Origin: Zingiber officinale
Taxonomy: Eukaryota > Streptophyta > Magnoliopsida > Zingiberales > Zingiberaceae
Length of the DNA: 64,000 bases
NCBI RefSeq assembly: GCF_018446385.1
Contig: NC_055987.1
Location: 9,199,705-9,263,704, forward strand
Direction: 5' to 3'
Shown here: piece by piece, positions 23,301-33,636 of the stretch
Position numbering within the stretch: position 1 is the first letter of the stretch
How the letters are laid out: every line of letters starts with the position of its first letter
Position numbers and translations under genes: made by a program
The notes under the pieces: generated by a model
What the model was told of the DNA's origin: nothing
Seen by the model: the letters and a program-made list of their open reading frames with translations, nothing else
Database searches by the model: none

Positions 23301-24219
23301 TAAAATTCTTGATTAATCTACACGGGGAATCAAATTGCTTATAACTTCACTCAGTATGTGTGACCAAGTTCAAGATATCACAGTTGCAAATTCAAAATTC
23401 TTAGTCATCATCCCATTCCCACAAATTTCTTCATCAAAATGGATAAGGCTAAAAGTTCTGATTAAGTTGTAGGTTAGCACACTCACTTTGCCTTTTGAGA
23501 CTCTTTTCATATTGGCAATGTCTGCTATGCAATGTGCACACGTCAAGATCGTTCCGTCCGGATCAATGATAGTCCCAGACCCTATACTCTTTGCACGCAT
23601 CGGACCATATAGACCTGCAAAGAAGTATTTAAAAAGTTCACCATTCAAACAATTCCACAGATTGAGGTTCACCTTCAGTAACACATATATTCACCACAGC
23701 AGGACCAGCTGCAGCGGCCGCCTTAGCAATAGTGTTCCTTCCCAGACATCCAGCGCAGCATGGCACATCCTTACTCGGATCAGGAGGAGGGAGAGGGTTC
23801 GCGGTTGAATAATGTCGTGGAGAAGACTCTAAGAATCAGATTGAAAAATTATGCAATTCCGAAGCGATGAAGGAAAGCTTTTAAGCGCGACTAGTTAGGT
23901 GTAAACCTGGAGAAGGGACTGAGAATGAAAGAGCGAACACCTGAGAGAAAATCGATGGAGTCGACGATAGAAGTTGTCTTAACGGGACGGAGATCGAAAT
24001 CGCTACATCTGCTGAGAAGGGGAGAACATATGTGTGAGAAAGAATATAATAGATTCAGAGAAGAAAAACAAATTGGAGCAGCGGAGGGTTACTTGTCCGA
24101 TGGGAGGGTCGGTCGGAGGAGGAACCAAGAGTAGCGCCGCCAGCGCAGAAGGCGGTGAGAGCGAGGAGACCAGTGGCGACGCCACGGCGGGGATTTCGAG
24201 AGAGGAGGGCGCGGAACAT
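17396..24219 (-). CDS. DEGP14: DegP14-like trypsin-fold serine protease with PDZ domain, 10 exons
   Basis: Ten exons read on the minus strand: 24219-24093, 24011-23907, 23828-23673, 23614-23487, 22627-22416, 21708-21627, 20365-20223, 19011-18891, 18120-18028 and 17506-17396. The phases join without conflict and give 1,278 nt (425 residues plus stop), close to plant 'protease Do-like 14' proteins. Residues 1-40 are Arg-rich without acidic residues ([13 protein letters not shown]), like an organelle-targeting peptide. The protease domain has all three catalytic residues: His157 in LTCAHC, Asp195 in PSDIAVVKI and Ser273 in GNSGGPL. A PDZ domain follows ([18 protein letters not shown], about residues 325-420). 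Deg/HtrA proteases degrade misfolded or damaged proteins, usually as trimers. Intron 6 starts GC instead of GT. The start was chosen over an upstream ATG in another frame because only this frame joins exon 2 and yields a transit-like N-terminus. Confidence 0.9.
19691..19756. repeat. Near-perfect intronic hairpin, about 31-bp arms
   Basis: GATGATAGAATCTCTGGACT and the following A run are mirrored by the inverse sequence ending at 19756, with only about 4 bases of loop and one A/T-run length difference. It lies in intron 7 of the protease gene. It may be a small MITE or a snap-back duplication. A small-RNA precursor is conceivable but not shown. Confidence 0.85.
21890..22130 (+). mobile_element. 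SINE-like repeat fragment in intron 5 of the protease gene
   Basis: TTGTCCCAACTATTTGGGGT followed by CTCGAATCTTACACCTCC, CATGCCATTTTACCTGGTCT and CCTCTACATTTTTGG resembles the 3' body of a widespread plant repeat often annotated as a SINE. This rests on remembered motif order, not a comparison. Boundaries and duplication were not found. Confidence 0.45.
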
Positions 24220-24702
24220 ATTTCGCCCTCACCGACGTCAAAAGGAGGCGATGGGGGAGGAGCAGTCGTTGGCTCGGCGGCGAGGCAGGACAAAGTTTTT
24301 CGGCAACGCACCGTTTCGATTTCTAGGCCCTTCTGCATTCCACTTGCAGAAGTGGAAATATGAAAAAAATGAACGGGGTAAATTACAAAATGGTAAAATT
24401 TCTAAATTGCCCTCTTTCTAATTAATTACACGAGATATATATACTTCAAATGATAGCTTCTCTCATATTTTGATGATTTGTACTAATAATTTAAAAATAG
24501 ATTGACGAAGACGTTAAAAGTAAAACTCCAGCTGTTACTAAAACATTTATCCATGTAATGACTTTATTGCAGCGCTACATATATTAATATGTAGAATTTT
24601 CAGATCTCAGGTTAGCCTGCCATCACTCATCAAATTGCACACGTGTACATTAGGAAAAATGTTATTTCAAAGTAATGGTACCAGTTGTTGTGACACCTAC
24701 TA
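24220..24702 (-). promoter_or_regulatory. Promoter and leader region of the DegP14-like gene
   Basis: The first 120 bases upstream of the ATG are GC-rich; beyond about 24350 the sequence turns AT-rich. No convincing TATA box was found. Only about 484 bases separate the start codon from the PIF/Harbinger end at 24706, so the upstream promoter may have been displaced by the insertion. Confidence 0.4.
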
Positions 24703-25050
24703 TTAGGGCATCCATAATGCCGCGTTAAAGCGGCGTTATAACGCCACTGTTGCTTTAACGCGGCATTGTGAAACGCCGCGTTCGTTCAAACCGCTTGAAC
24801 GCGTTCAGTATTCTGAACGCATTCAAGCAGCATTGGGGTGGGCCAAGGCTGGCCCACCCCATGCTATATTTTATTATTATTTTTTAATAAAAATATAAAC
24901 TCTAAAATAAAAAAAAAACAGAAGACAACGGCTCATTTAAAAAACAAAAGCAACGGTTAATTCAAAAAAAAAAACGACTATTTAATTTAAAATTTTTAAT
25001 AAAATGATTACTTTTTAACGGTTAGTTAACGGCTAGTTTGAAATTTTGAC

Positions 25051-25058
25051 TATAAATA
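25051..25058 (+). promoter_or_regulatory. Probable TATA box for Harbinger ORF1
   Basis: TATAAATA lies about 120 bases before the likely ORF1 ATG at 25173, followed by a CT-rich leader. Confidence 0.6.
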
Positions 25059-25172
25059 TCCATCCATATGTGCACATATTTTCATTCCCACTCACTATTC
25101 TTTCAATTTCACTCTCTAAATTCTCTCCCCGTCTATTTTTTCAAGTTCCTACCATCTTATTTTCTATCCGAA

Positions 25173-26389
25173 ATGGATGAAAATAATAGGGCATTTTTTC
25201 CAATTTCTTGAATTCTACAAACAACTCGCAAGAATATTCATCTTTCCAGAATCCACAAATTCCACCAAATTATCAATACCCATATCCATTTCCCAGTATG
25301 CCGTTTCCTCCACAAAATCTTCAAAATGTCCAAGGGTTTGGAAATTATGCCCCTCGAGGTCCATATCAACCGCTTCCAGCCGAATATTGGCAAAACATGA
25401 GTCATCCATATTTCACGCCGTCGGTTGTTCATGGATATGGTACCCCGCACACAACTGGTATGTCTTTCACTCCTTCAATGTCGAATGAACCTGCAACTCT
25501 GACTTTTGTCCCGGAAACTCAACTTTCCGACCGTGAATCCCCAATTGAGGTGGTCAATTTAGAAAAGACGGTTTCAAATGCTGAAGGTACAAGAAAGCAT
25601 TCAAGTTGGACAAAGGTTGAAGACGAGGTCTTAGCGAGAAGTTTTGTCACTATCAGTGATGATCCAATAATCGGCAATGATCAAAAGGCGGATGCTTTTT
25701 GGGGACGGGTTGCAAGCTACTACAATGAGAATCTTCCCCAAGGTTCAAACACCAGAAGTGCAAATGTTATACGGTCACATTGGCACAATACAATCCAAAA
25801 GAAGGTATATCGATTCAACGTAAATTATAATAGTATTTATAGTTCATATCGAAGTGGTCACAGTGATGAAGATATATTGAGGTTTGCGTACGAAAAATAT
25901 CTATCTGAAAACAATGGTGTTGCATTCAATCTCGAACATGTGTGGAGAATTGTCAAAGACCGTCCAATGTTTACTCCACAGTCCGCTGATCACTTTGTGG
26001 CCACAAAGAAGACGAGGACCTCAGAGTCGGGAGCAAGCAACACCTCCTCCAACCAAGATGTGAGTATCGACCTGGATTATGAAGATACTCGTCTAATAGG
26101 GCAAAAGGCAGCAAAAAGAAAGGGAAAAAAAGTAAAATCGACCATGGAAGACCTGACAGTAAACTACAACAATATTATCACAAAGTTCACTGAGTACACA
26201 AGCGTGAAGAAGTCCGAAGTCGATTTGAAACAAAAACAACTCGAAGCAGAGGAGATTAAGGCAAAAGCTGCATTGTCCAAATCTGAAACTACAACAATAT
26301 TGAACAAAGACACCTCACATATGACAAAGGAGCAACTTATCATACATGAATGCCTATGCAAGGATATTAGGTTGAGATGGAATATCTAA
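25173..26389 (+). pseudogene. Harbinger ORF1, Myb/SANT-like DNA-binding protein (frameshifted near start)
   Basis: The natural start seems to be the ATG at 25173 (MDENNRAFFPIS), which meets a stop at 25209. From about 25208 the next frame runs open for some 390 residues, so one base was probably lost or gained in the T run at 25193-25206. After a Pro/Asn/Gln-rich N-terminus comes a trihelix/SANT-like domain (SSWTKVEDEVLARSF, then FWGRVASYYNE and RSHWHNTIQKKVYRF). A Lys-rich patch (KAAKRKGKKVKS) and a charged helical C-terminus follow. In PIF/Harbinger elements this protein binds DNA and carries the transposase into the nucleus. If translation starts at an internal Met, a shortened protein is possible. 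Confidence 0.85.
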
Positions 26390-26509
26390 ATTGTTTACTC
26401 AACGTTCATTATCTAGTATTATTATATTTTCGAGTGATTGTAATTTTTAATTATTATATTTCTCATTTCGATTAATATGATTTTTAATTATTATAATTTT
26501 ACAAAATAA

Positions 26510-26710
26510 TCGTTATAAACAAGCCTTGAAAACTAACTGTTACAATTAGTCGTTGGAAACTAGCTGTTACAACTAGCCGTTGGAAACTAGTTGTTACAAC
26601 TAGCCGTTGGAAACTAGCCGTTACAAACTAGGCGTTACAAACTTACCGTTACAAATTAGCCGTTGCAACGCGACGTTGCATACTCATCATTGCAAACTAG
26701 CCGTTGCATG
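26510..26710 (+). repeat. Short GTTACAAACTAGCC-type tandem repeat between the Harbinger ORFs
   Basis: Variants of AACTAGCCGTTGGAAACTAG and ACTAGCCGTTACAA recur about nine times with a spacing of some 20 bases. The array ends just before the TATA box of ORF2. Confidence 0.75.
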
Positions 26711-26720
26711 AGAAAAACAA

Positions 26721-26728
26721 TATATATA
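26721..26728 (+). promoter_or_regulatory. Probable TATA box for Harbinger ORF2
   Basis: TATATATA lies about 50 bases before the ORF2 start at 26781, followed by a C-rich leader. Confidence 0.5.
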
Positions 26729-26780
26729 GACCATCATCCCATTTCTCAAACACATATACTAAAACGTGTTTCCTCCAAAA

Positions 26781-28088
26781 ATGTCTCATTCTACAAGCAG
26801 CTCTAGCTTAAGTTCCAGCTCGACAAGCGAAGACGAAGTCCATGTTGAAATCGATGAGCAAGCTTATGATCCGGGTGAAGAACTTATGTTATTGGTTCTT
26901 CAACAACACCAACAACTTATGGAAGCATATCAGAGGAGGGACATGCGCAGAAGAAGGTTCGTCCAAAGAAATCGTGAAGCCGGGCATGAGAGACTTGTCA
27001 ATGATTATTTCTCTATAACTCCGGTATATCACGATGAAATATTTCGAAGATGATTTCGAATGCGAAGAGAGTTATTCCTCCGGATAGTAAATGCATTAGA
27101 GAATCATTCAGCATTTTTTCAACAAAGGGACGATGCTGTACGAAGAAAAGGGTTGTCACCACTTCAAAAATGCACCACTGCGATTCGTCAACTGGCTTAC
27201 GGAGTCCCTGCCGATCATCTTGACGAGTACCTACGTATGGGTGAATCAACTGCCATCAGGTGCCTTTTCAAGTTCTGCGAATACGTTGTTGAAATATTTG
27301 GTGATAGGTACTTGAGAAGGCCAAATGCTGATGATGTTCAACGTCTTCTTCAAATGCATGATGAGAGACATGACTTTCCTGGCATGTTAGGTAGCCTTGA
27401 TTGCTATTGGAAATGGAAAAATTGTCCAGTTGCTTGGAAAGGTCAATTTACAAGGGGGCATGAGTCACCAACAATCGTACTTGAAGCGGTCACGTCTCAT
27501 GACTTGTGGATATGGCATGTATTTTTTGGGGTCGCCGGTTCACGTAACGATATTAACGTGTTATATGAATCTCCCATATTCAACAACATCTTGCAAGGAA
27601 ATATGCCGGCGATTAATTTCACGGTGAACGACACTACATATACGAAGGGCTATTATCTAACAGATGGAATATATCCCGAGTGGGCTACTTTTGTTAAGGC
27701 TTTTCCTTGCCCGGAGGATCCCAAGAGGAAGTTGTTTAAGGAAAGACAGGAGTCTGCAAGAAAAGATGTTGAACGGGCATTTGGGGTGCTCCAATCTCGA
27801 TGGGCGATTATCAGAGGTCCAGCTCGGTATTGGTATAGGAAAAAGTTAAAACAAATCATGTTAGCATGCATTATTTTGCATAATATGATTGTTAAGGATG
27901 AGGGAGGTCACGTGACAAATTGGTACAGCGAAGAAGGTGACGAACCCGCACAACCTATCCATGGCTCAAATCGAGGATTTCAGGATTATCTTCGAACAAA
28001 TTCTGAGCTACGTGACACTCAAGTTCATCACCAACTTCGCGCCGACTTAGTTGAGCATATCTGGGGGCAATACAACAACAATCCATGA
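26781..28088 (+). pseudogene. Harbinger transposase (DDE), one in-frame stop
   Basis: The frame starts at ATG 26781 (MSHSTSSSS) and runs to TGA at 28086-28088, broken only by a TGA at 27051 where an Arg codon is expected (FRR, stop, FRMRRELF). The DDE nuclease fold is clear. The first Asp lies in GMLGSLDCYW, the second in GSRNDINVLYES, and the Glu in VERAFGVLQSRWAII. WKNCPVAWKGQF and LTDGIYPEWATFVKAF are family motifs. The usual CMHW after the first Asp reads CYW here, one residue shorter, probably a three-base loss near 27405. The protein normally cuts and joins DNA at TTA/TAA sites together with ORF1. A single reversion would restore the frame, so the copy decayed recently. Confidence 0.92.
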
Positions 28089-28109
28089 ATTAATATTTAA
28101 AATAAATTT

Positions 28110-28265
28110 TATTTTCTCAACTTTGTAATTTTAGCCGCTCAGTTGTAATTTCGTTTTCCCAATTTTATAATTTTAGGTGTTCAGTTGTAATTTCATTTTC
28201 CCAACTTTATAATTTTAGGTGTTCAGTTGTAATTTCGTTTTCCTAACTTTACAATTTCGTTTTCC
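28110..28265 (+). repeat. 42-bp tandem repeat downstream of Harbinger ORF2
   Basis: AGTTGTAATTTCGTTTTCC recurs at 28141, 28183 and 28225, spaced 42 bases, with a partial copy on each side. It is the likely 3' UTR of the transposase transcript. Confidence 0.85.
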
Positions 28266-28613
28266 TAACATTCTAATTTCGTTTTCTCACAAACATTTAT
28301 TTTATTTAATAAATATATTTAAAAAATTAATATTATTTTTGAAAAATAATAAAATTTTATTTTTAAACGTAAAATTACTATTAAAAATAATAATAATTTA
28401 AATATTTTAAAACATATTTAATACATATTTATTTAATATGATATAATGTTAAAATGAGTGAGTGGATGGTGGGACCCATGAATAATGGGTATTAACGTTA
28501 AAAGGGATGTGGGTGAAAGAAAGATGTTGTTATAATGAATATGTGACAGTGGACCCCATACTTTTTGATGATGTGGTGGGTGTTATAATGCTAGAGCATT
28601 GTGGATGCTCTTA

Positions 28614-28794
28614 GAGACTCCAGCACAATTCAGGTGACAAATATCTAGGAGGAATGAGCTAAGACTATTTTAAAAGACATTGTAGTTAATTTGAATAAAA
28701 ATTTTAAATGACACTTTCATTTAAAAAACTCCAAAAAAAAATATCAAACATTAATAGTAATAATATTATTAGTTTATTACTCTATAAATTTTTT
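28614..28794. other. AT-rich DNA between Harbinger and the fold-back element
   Basis: No feature was recognised apart from the Harbinger target duplication at its left edge. Confidence 0.3.
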
Positions 28795-30868
28795 TCCTAA
28801 TTTTAATAGCATTTTAATATATTTGAAGAAGCAAAAATAAACAATGAATAACATATTTGAACTCCTTGCAATTTCAGAAATCCACTAGAATTAAAATGAG
28901 TATAATCGAAGCTCTCTAGGTCGATCAGTGGATTTTGGTCAAAACTCACTGATGGACCTAAAGAGCTCCAATTGCACTCATTTTAGTTTCTATGAATTTC
29001 TAAAATTACAAGAAGTTCAAATATGGTGTCCATTATTAATTTTGGTTTTTCATAGATGTTAACATGTAAAATGAAAGAATCATCAAAAACACCCACATTG
29101 AGCCTGATATTGAATCATATCAGACCCAACATGGATTTTTTTTGCCGATTCTTTGATTTGATATATTAACATCTATGAAAAGGCGAAATAAATAATGGAC
29201 ATCATATTTGAACTCCTTGCAACATTAGAAATCCATAGGAACTTAAATGGGTACAATCGGAGTTCTCTAGATCCATCAGTGGATTTTGACCAAAACCCAC
29301 TGATGGACCTAGGGAGCTTCGATTGCACTCATTTCAGTTCCTATGGATTTCTGATGTTGCAAGGAGTTTAAATATGATGTCCATTATTTATTTCGCCTTT
29401 CATAGAATATATAAAATCAAAGAATCGGCAAAAAAAATCCACGTTGGGCCTGATATGGAATCATATCAGGCCCAACGTGGGCCTGATATGAAATCATATT
29501 AGGCATATCAGACCCAACTTTCATCAACGCTGGAGCTCTGTTTTTGAGGTTTTTCCTAGCCAGAAACTATTAGCTTTTATAAAACCACGTAAAACCCTTA
29601 AAATGAAATGCACATTATTTTGCAGGCAGGTGCATTGGGAACTACTGTAAAGGAATCACAAAATAAGATCATTGAGCTGCAGTATTTGGTAGAAGCACTC
29701 AGGTACTTGTCATGTTACCTTAATAATGATATGAAAATTTTTATTAAACATTAAAGACACTATGAACCTTGAACTGAAAAACATAAATTTTCATTTCTAG
29801 AATTGAGCTTTTAACCTTGTCTAATTGCTGGTATACCTTACATCATAGTCATTTGTAAGGTTACTATTTGTAATCTTGATGGATTATAAATAAGTTAACA
29901 AAATATGAATATTTATGAATATTGATAAATTTCTAAGATGGCTTGAATTAAGTAGAGTTGAAGGTGTTAGGGGCAAAGAAGATCAAAGAAATCTCCTCTT
30001 AGAATAATTAATATGATTTAAATAGTCTGAGGATTACTAGTGGTAGAGAATATGCATTCAGTGATGAGATGAGATCCATTTAGTCAGATCCAAATAACTC
30101 ACAAACAGAGCTCCTGCTGTAAGAGATGGCCTAGTCAAAGATCAAGGTGTTTTGCACTAATGTACCATAACTTGGCTTTCCAAGTTGGGCCTGATATGAT
30201 TCTATATCAGGCCCAACGTGAGTTTTTTTGTCGATTCATTGGTTTTATATATTAACATCTATGAAAAATAAAATAAATAATGGATGTCATATTTGAACTC
30301 CTTGCAACATCAGAAATCCAAAGGAATTGAAATGGGTGCAATCGGAGCTCTCTAGGTTCATCAGTGGATTTTGACTGAAACCCATTGATGGACCTAGGGA
30401 GCTCCGATTGTACTTATTTCAGTTCCTATGGATTTATGATATTGCAAGGAGTTCAAATATGGTGTCCATTATTTATTTCACCTTTTTATAGATGTTAATA
30501 TATCAAATCAAAGAATTGGCAAAAAAAACAATATTGGACCTGATATGAAATCATATCAAGCCCAACATGAGTATTTTTGACGATTCTTTCATTTTGGATG
30601 TTAACATCTATGAAAAGACAAAATAAATAATGGACATCATATTTGAACTCCTTGCCATTTTAGAAATCTATAGAAACTGAAATGGGTACAATTAGAGCTC
30701 TCTAGGTCCATCAGTGGGTTTTGACCGAAACCCACTAATCGACTTAGAGAGCTCCGATTACACTCATTTTAGTTCCAGTGGATTTCTGAAATTACAAGGA
30801 GTTCAAATATGTTATTTATTGTTTATTTTTGCTTCTTTAAATGTATTAAAATGTTATTAAAAAATTGA
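28795..30868. mobile_element. Modular fold-back element, about 2.07 kb
   Basis: Two palindromic module types alternate. Module A (about 210 bp) has arms beginning ATATTTGAACTCCTTGCAA and a centre around GATGGACCTAGGGAGCTCCG. Module B (about 130 bp) has arms TTTCATAGATGTTAACAT and a centre built on GGGCCTGATATGAAATCATA. The order is A (28826-29043), B (29050-29181), A (29182-29398), B (29399-29520), a unique core (about 29560-30180), B (30187-30270), A (30270-30486), B (30487-30620), A (30620-30835). The outermost sequences are also inverted copies: TTTGAAGAAGCAAAAATAAA near 28822 and its inverse near 30825. The whole is therefore a symmetric long inverted repeat around a unique core. This resembles fold-back transposons, but the superfamily is not identified. 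No transposase frame is present. Confidence 0.75.
29625..29701 (+). other. Exon-like segment in the core of the fold-back element
   Basis: ATTATTTTGCAG (acceptor) precedes 77 bases open in one frame, giving AGALGTTVKESQNKIIELQ and seven more residues, and CAG|GTACTT (donor) follows. The peptide looks like an amphipathic or coiled-coil helix. No family was recognised. It may be a captured host gene fragment, an exon of a gene split by insertions, or chance. Confidence 0.4.
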
Positions 30869-31472
30869 CTAATGTTATTCATATGTTCTGCATGCTGATA
30901 TAAAAAAGAGAAGAGAGAAAAAAATAATGGAGAAAAGAAAAACAGTAGAAAAAGTCAAATTGTCAAGAGGGTAAAATAGGAAATGCACTTAAAAAGGTAC
31001 GTTCTTTGGTAAATATCAAAGTAGCGTACGCCTTTTGGTAAATTTAGATCTCTACATGTGTCCTTTGGTAAATTGTCTAATTTTTAATGATAATTATTTT
31101 TATTACTTAATATGCATCCCCTTCAATTTAAAATCCTAGATCCGTCTCTATCCATGTAAATGAACAATGGTACACAACATCATTTTTCTATAGTAAATTA
31201 CTTTCGTCTTCTTCTTCACCTGGCTTGTGCATAGATTTCGCCAAAGGTCATTTGGGATTCCCTTCTAATTCTTTTTGGTGTTTACAACTTCCCAGTTTGT
31301 TCATCAACCATGAGGAGGGTTCTACACTTAGCGTCAGGCATTCGTCGTTCCAAGGAATCTTTAGCGAAGTCGGATTAGTCTTGGGAGTGGACATACCTAG
31401 GTTTCATGGTTGCAGCAACTTAAGATCTATTTGGGAGGAAGTGAGGACAGGTCAGTAAATAGAATGTGATAT
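30869..31472. other. Intergenic DNA, no supported gene
   Basis: An ATG-started open frame of 77 codons at 31225-31458 has no recognised domain or homologue and is not called. The stretch ends at the TTA duplication of the next element. Confidence 0.35.
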
Positions 31473-31689
31473 TTAGGTGACGTTTGGTTTAGGGGTTTGG
31501 GAATAAAGGAATGGATTCATTACTAAACCTTGTGTTTGGTTGATGGGAATGAAATTAAAATTTTGGAATGAAACCTAAAAACTTGGGTATTTATGAAACA
31601 CACCTTCTCCCTTTGGTTTTGATGGGAATGAGAATAAGAATGATAATTAAGTTTTTGAAAAAATACCCTTAAATATTTGTTCAATTTTT

Positions 31690-32605
31690 CTTTCATATCA
31701 CTTTCTCTCTCATCATACTTTCTCTCTCCTCATTCTATCATCATAATTTCTCTCTCATCATATTTTCTCTCTCCTTAATCTCTCCCATCATACACTCTCT
31801 TTTTTTATTCTCTCTCATCACACTTTTTCTCTTCATTCTCTCTCATCATCCTCTCTCATCACACTTTCGCTTTCCTCATTCTCTCTCATCATGCTTTCTC
31901 TCCCATCATGTCCCCTCGGGACAATGCGGTGGTTAAGACATGGGATATTGTCACATGAGGTTTTGGGGTGAAAACTCGACATGTTCGAGCATGCCTCCCC
32001 CATGCCTTGCCACCATATACTGCCACCATAGTAGCCACCTTGATTTATCTTCTCCGTGTTGGCCTACGGACGGGTTGGCAGGGGCGTTAGGGGCGAGCGA
32101 ATCGCCTTTTGCCACATACTTTCTCTCTCATTATACTTTTTTCCTTATTTTTTCTCATCACACTTTCTCTTTCATCATGTTTTTTCTCTCATCATACTTT
32201 CTTTCTTCTGAATTTCTCTCATCACACACTCTACCTTTTCATTTTCTCTCATCATATTTTCTCTCTCATCATACTTTCTCTCTCATCATATTTTCTCTCT
32301 CCTTATTTTCTCTCATCACACTTTTTCTCTCATCATACTTTCTCTCTCCTCATCCTCTCTTACCATGCTTTTTCTCCCACCACACTTTCTTTTCTTATTT
32401 TTTCTCAGCACACTTTTTCTCTCATCATGTTTTTTCTTTCGTCATACTTTCTTTCTCCTCAATCTCTCCCATCACACACTCTCTCTTCTTATTTTTTCTC
32501 ATCACACTTTCCCTCTCTTCATTTTTTCCCATCATATTTTCTCTCTTGTCACACATTATCTCTCATCATATTTTTCTTTCACATTCAACTTTCTCTCACA
32601 TCTAA
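31690..32605 (+). repeat. Polypyrimidine minisatellite of TTTCTCTCTCATCATAC units
   Basis: Variants of CTTTCTCTCTCATCATA fill about 700 bases on both sides of a SINE-like insertion. Almost all purines are on the minus strand. Open frames rich in Ser, Phe, Leu and His are artefacts of the repeat. Confidence 0.9.
31912..32117 (+). mobile_element. SINE-like insertion in the polypyrimidine tract
   Basis: The segment breaks the pyrimidine repeat. It begins with a polymerase III A-box-like GCGGTGGTTAAGACATGGG and ends TTAGGGGCGAGCGAATCGCC plus a T run. Its 3' half aligns by eye with the SINE candidate at 15480-15680 (GTGATTTA / TTGATTTATC, GGCGAxCGAxATCGCC). The B-box is weak. Confidence 0.6.
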
Positions 32606-32773
32606 TTTTTCTCTAAAGGTAAAAAGAAAATTTTAATTTATTCCGATAGAAAATATTCAACTTACCAAATATTATTTTTAATAGTGATATCCATACTTAT
32701 ATACATTCTCATTCTACAATATTATGATTTTCATTCCTATTCCGATTCCTATAAAAAACCAAACGTCATCTTA

Positions 32774-33625
32774 CCATTATTTGGGAAGGAGGTGAGGGGA
32801 GGGAGGGGGGACCTTCTCTTATCTCTCAAATGAACTATTCCCTTACACTCGATATAAGGAAGTTACCTTTATTTTTTTTCCATTAATGAATCTCTTGCCT
32901 CGAAGCCGACCCAATAAGGTGGTCCGTTGACATCAGTGAACTAATCCGTGCCCGGCCTATTTATAATACTCTGCTGCTTGTATCACTTGAGGAGTTGGCC
33001 TCTCCGTTAATCTTAGCTGGATTAATCATGGCCTTTCTTAATTTTAATTCCTTGCAAATAAAGGTAACCACTATTTTGTACACATATAATAGATAAATAA
33101 ATAAAAACTCGAGTCAAAATCTTTATAACACAGGATTGATTTATAATTTTTACTTAATTGTAATGTAATTAGGATTTCTATGTGCAACAAAACTCAGACC
33201 AAAACCTACAGTCGCAATTAGGATCCTCTAATACCCAAGTTGTTTAAGATAATTTAGGATGCGATAGATCTCAAAATGCATATTTCAGGTGTAAAATGAA
33301 GCTCTCTCACGGGATTACATTTCAAAATGATGCAACAAAATGATCAAAAAAAATCCACTTGGCTGAGCCAGTGAGGATAAGAGTTATCTATTTATTTATT
33401 TATTTTTTAGTTTTGCACCAACCAATTGACTTCAAAGTCAAATTTGTTAAACCATTTTAGACCGAAATAGGCCCCAAAATGCATAATATTTTAGATGTAA
33501 ATGAACTCAGACACAGGGCTTTGTCTCAAAATGACACGACAAACTGATTGATTCTGAAACCAACTTTAGACATCGTGCGAAAATTACCACCAGTCACATT
33601 TGAAGCTATTGATTTTGTTAGTGAA
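32774..33625. other. Intergenic DNA with a diverged duplication
   Basis: Two segments (about 33250-33345 and 33450-33550) share AAAATGCATA, ATTTCAGGTGTAAAATGAA-like and CTCAAAATGA-like phrases, suggesting an old duplication. No gene was recognised. Confidence 0.4.
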
Positions 33626-33636
33626 AATTACTAGTA

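Larger units (their letters stand above)
24706..28610 (+). mobile_element. PIF/Harbinger DNA transposon, 3,905 bp, TSD TTA
   Basis: The left end GGGCATCCATAATGC and the right end GCATTGTGGATGCTC are inverted repeats, flanked by TTA on both sides (24703-24705 and 28611-28613), the 3-bp duplication typical of this superfamily. Inside are a SANT/Myb-like ORF1 and a DDE ORF2 in the same direction, as expected. Each ORF has one obvious lesion, so the element is young but probably not autonomous. The left end (24715-24800) holds GCCGCGTT/AACGCCGC palindromes that may bind the ORF1 product. Confidence 0.94.
31476..32770. mobile_element. TTA-flanked MITE-like element, 1,295 bp, with polypyrimidine core
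   Basis: The left end GGTGACGTTTGGTTTAGGGG and the right end ...AAAAACCAAACGTCATC are inverted repeats. TTA flanks both sides (31473-31475 and 32771-32773). GGAATGGA and GGAATGAA blocks lie near both ends in inverse orientation. TIR and duplication suggest a PIF/Harbinger-derived non-autonomous element. The middle is a pyrimidine-rich array interrupted by a SINE-like insertion. Confidence 0.8.

Noticed and set aside
24003-24338. Upstream ATG frame (111 codons) as the start of the protease
   Set aside because: It is out of phase with exon 2 and gives a Pro-rich peptide. The ATG at 24219 joins all ten exons and gives a transit-like N-terminus.
31225-31458. 77-codon ATG-started open frame
   Set aside because: No recognised domain, no splice context, isolated between transposons.
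31940-32636. Long Ser/Phe/Leu/His open frames
   Set aside because: Translations of the polypyrimidine repeat in three frames.
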